Shown here one piece after another: positions 23,990-24,325 of a DNA stretch of 24,325 nucleotides. A program made the position numbers and the translations under genes. The notes below the pieces were generated by a model. That model did no database searches. It was not told where the DNA came from and worked only from the letters and a program-made list of their open reading frames with translations. The DNA comes from GCA-2686265 sp036010965 (lineage in GTDB: Bacteria > Planctomycetota > UBA1135 > GCA-002686595), in the NCBI GenBank assembly GCA_036010965.1, contig DASCMO010000214.1:1-24325 (forward strand), in the 5' to 3' direction. Positions within the stretch are counted from its first letter, which is position 1. Each line of letters begins with the position of its first letter.

Positions 23990-24325
23990 CTATTCAGCGA
24001 AGGTGAACTCGACCCGTGCCGTGCCTCCGGGGGGCAGGTCGAGCTTGGCGGTGAGCTTGCCGTACACCTCGTGCCAGGCAGTCAGGGTGTGCTTGCCAGG
24101 GGGCAGTCCGTCGATCTTGAAGGCGCCGGTCCCGTCGGAGACGGCGAAGAAGGGGTGATCGCTGAGATGCACGGTGGACTTCATCCAGGGGTGGATGTCG
24201 CATCCGATGGGGACCGGGGCGGGTTCTTTGCGATCGAAGACGAAGGTGAAGTCCGCGGCTCCGGCAGCCTGGGTGTTGTTGGGGAAGGTCTTCCTCCGGG
24301 CGTAGACGTGGACGTTGTGATTGAG
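23990..24325 (-). CDS. Cupredoxin-like / carboxypeptidase-regulatory protein (5' end cut by window)
   Basis: The C-terminal 111 residues of a likely exported protein are visible; the frame is open to the window edge on the minus strand. LNHNVHVYARRKTFPNN supplies a histidine, and IGCDIHPWMKSTVHL supplies Cys, His and Met in a C-x2-H-x2-M pattern. Together these resemble the type-1 copper ligands of plastocyanin-like domains. The last ~60 residues (AVSDGTGAFKIDGLPPGKHTLTAWHEVYGK to EFTFAE) read as a carboxypeptidase-regulatory-like beta-sandwich. From memory, proteins with this combination are frequent in planctomycetes and other bacteria as periplasmic redox or methylamine-utilisation-like proteins. 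Its position just upstream of the PuuD-like membrane protein suggests an electron-transfer pair, but the separate promoter leaves this open. Confidence 0.7.
   Translation of the reverse strand, partial: LNHNVHVYARRKTFPNNTQAAGAADFTFVFDRKEPAPVPIGCDIHPWMKSTVHLSDHPFFAVSDGTGAFKIDGLPPGKHTLTAWHEVYGKLTAKLDLPPGGTARVEFTFAE

Noticed and set aside
1..24325. CRISPR arrays, tRNA/rRNA genes, insertion sequences or phage and defence genes
   Set aside because: I looked for direct-repeat arrays, terminal inverted repeats, tRNA-like cloverleaf cores and transposase or integrase motifs. None was convincing.

Overview
The window is GC-rich, densely coded bacterial DNA, probably chromosomal. The best guess is a planctomycete-like bacterium. 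The clues are a PuuD-type urate-oxidase-N membrane protein, a copper-site/carboxypeptidase-regulatory protein and a very long secreted alpha/beta hydrolase; this assignment is inference only. I saw no tRNA, rRNA, CRISPR array, insertion sequence or phage gene. No gene-free stretch exceeds about 220 bases.

Left part (1-8291): a truncated polyprenol-phosphate-sugar glycosyltransferase (minus) diverges from a UMF1-family MFS transporter (plus). The transporter runs tail to tail into a dynamin-like GTPase (minus), which diverges from a secreted serine hydrolase (plus). The hydrolase converges with a homologue of cyclic 2,3-diphosphoglycerate synthase (minus), which in turn diverges from the arginine cluster.

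Centre (8512-19632): eleven co-directional genes form a nearly complete arginine biosynthesis cluster that works through acylated intermediates. The order is argF' (acetyl/succinyl-ornithine carbamoyltransferase), a GNAT acylglutamate synthase, an M20 deacylase, argR, argG, an unrecognised P-loop protein, argC, argD, argB, a second M20 deacylase (acylcitrulline type) and argH. Most junctions are 1-4 base start/stop overlaps, so translation is probably coupled. argR has its own AT-rich control region, which splits the cluster into two likely transcription units. The route is: GNAT acylates glutamate, ArgB, ArgC and ArgD make acylornithine, ArgF' makes acylcitrulline, an M20 enzyme removes the acyl group, and ArgG and ArgH finish arginine. 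The carbamoyltransferase, GNAT, ArgG, ArgC and ArgH resemble the Bacteroidetes/Xanthomonas versions as I remember them, rather than the classical argF/argJ pathway.

Right part (19660-24325): a sodium:solute symporter (minus) diverges from an RNase II/R-family exonuclease lacking its usual N-terminal OB folds (plus). A PuuD-like membrane protein with a clear sigma70-type promoter follows (minus), then a truncated copper-site protein (minus).

The most interesting points are the unknown P-loop protein coupled between argG and argC; a Gln at the position that sets acetyl versus succinyl specificity in ArgF'; the cDPG-synthase homologue next to argF'; a recurrent TANNNT hexamer 6-7 bases before start codons, which suggests leaderless transcripts; and helically phased repeats before argR.
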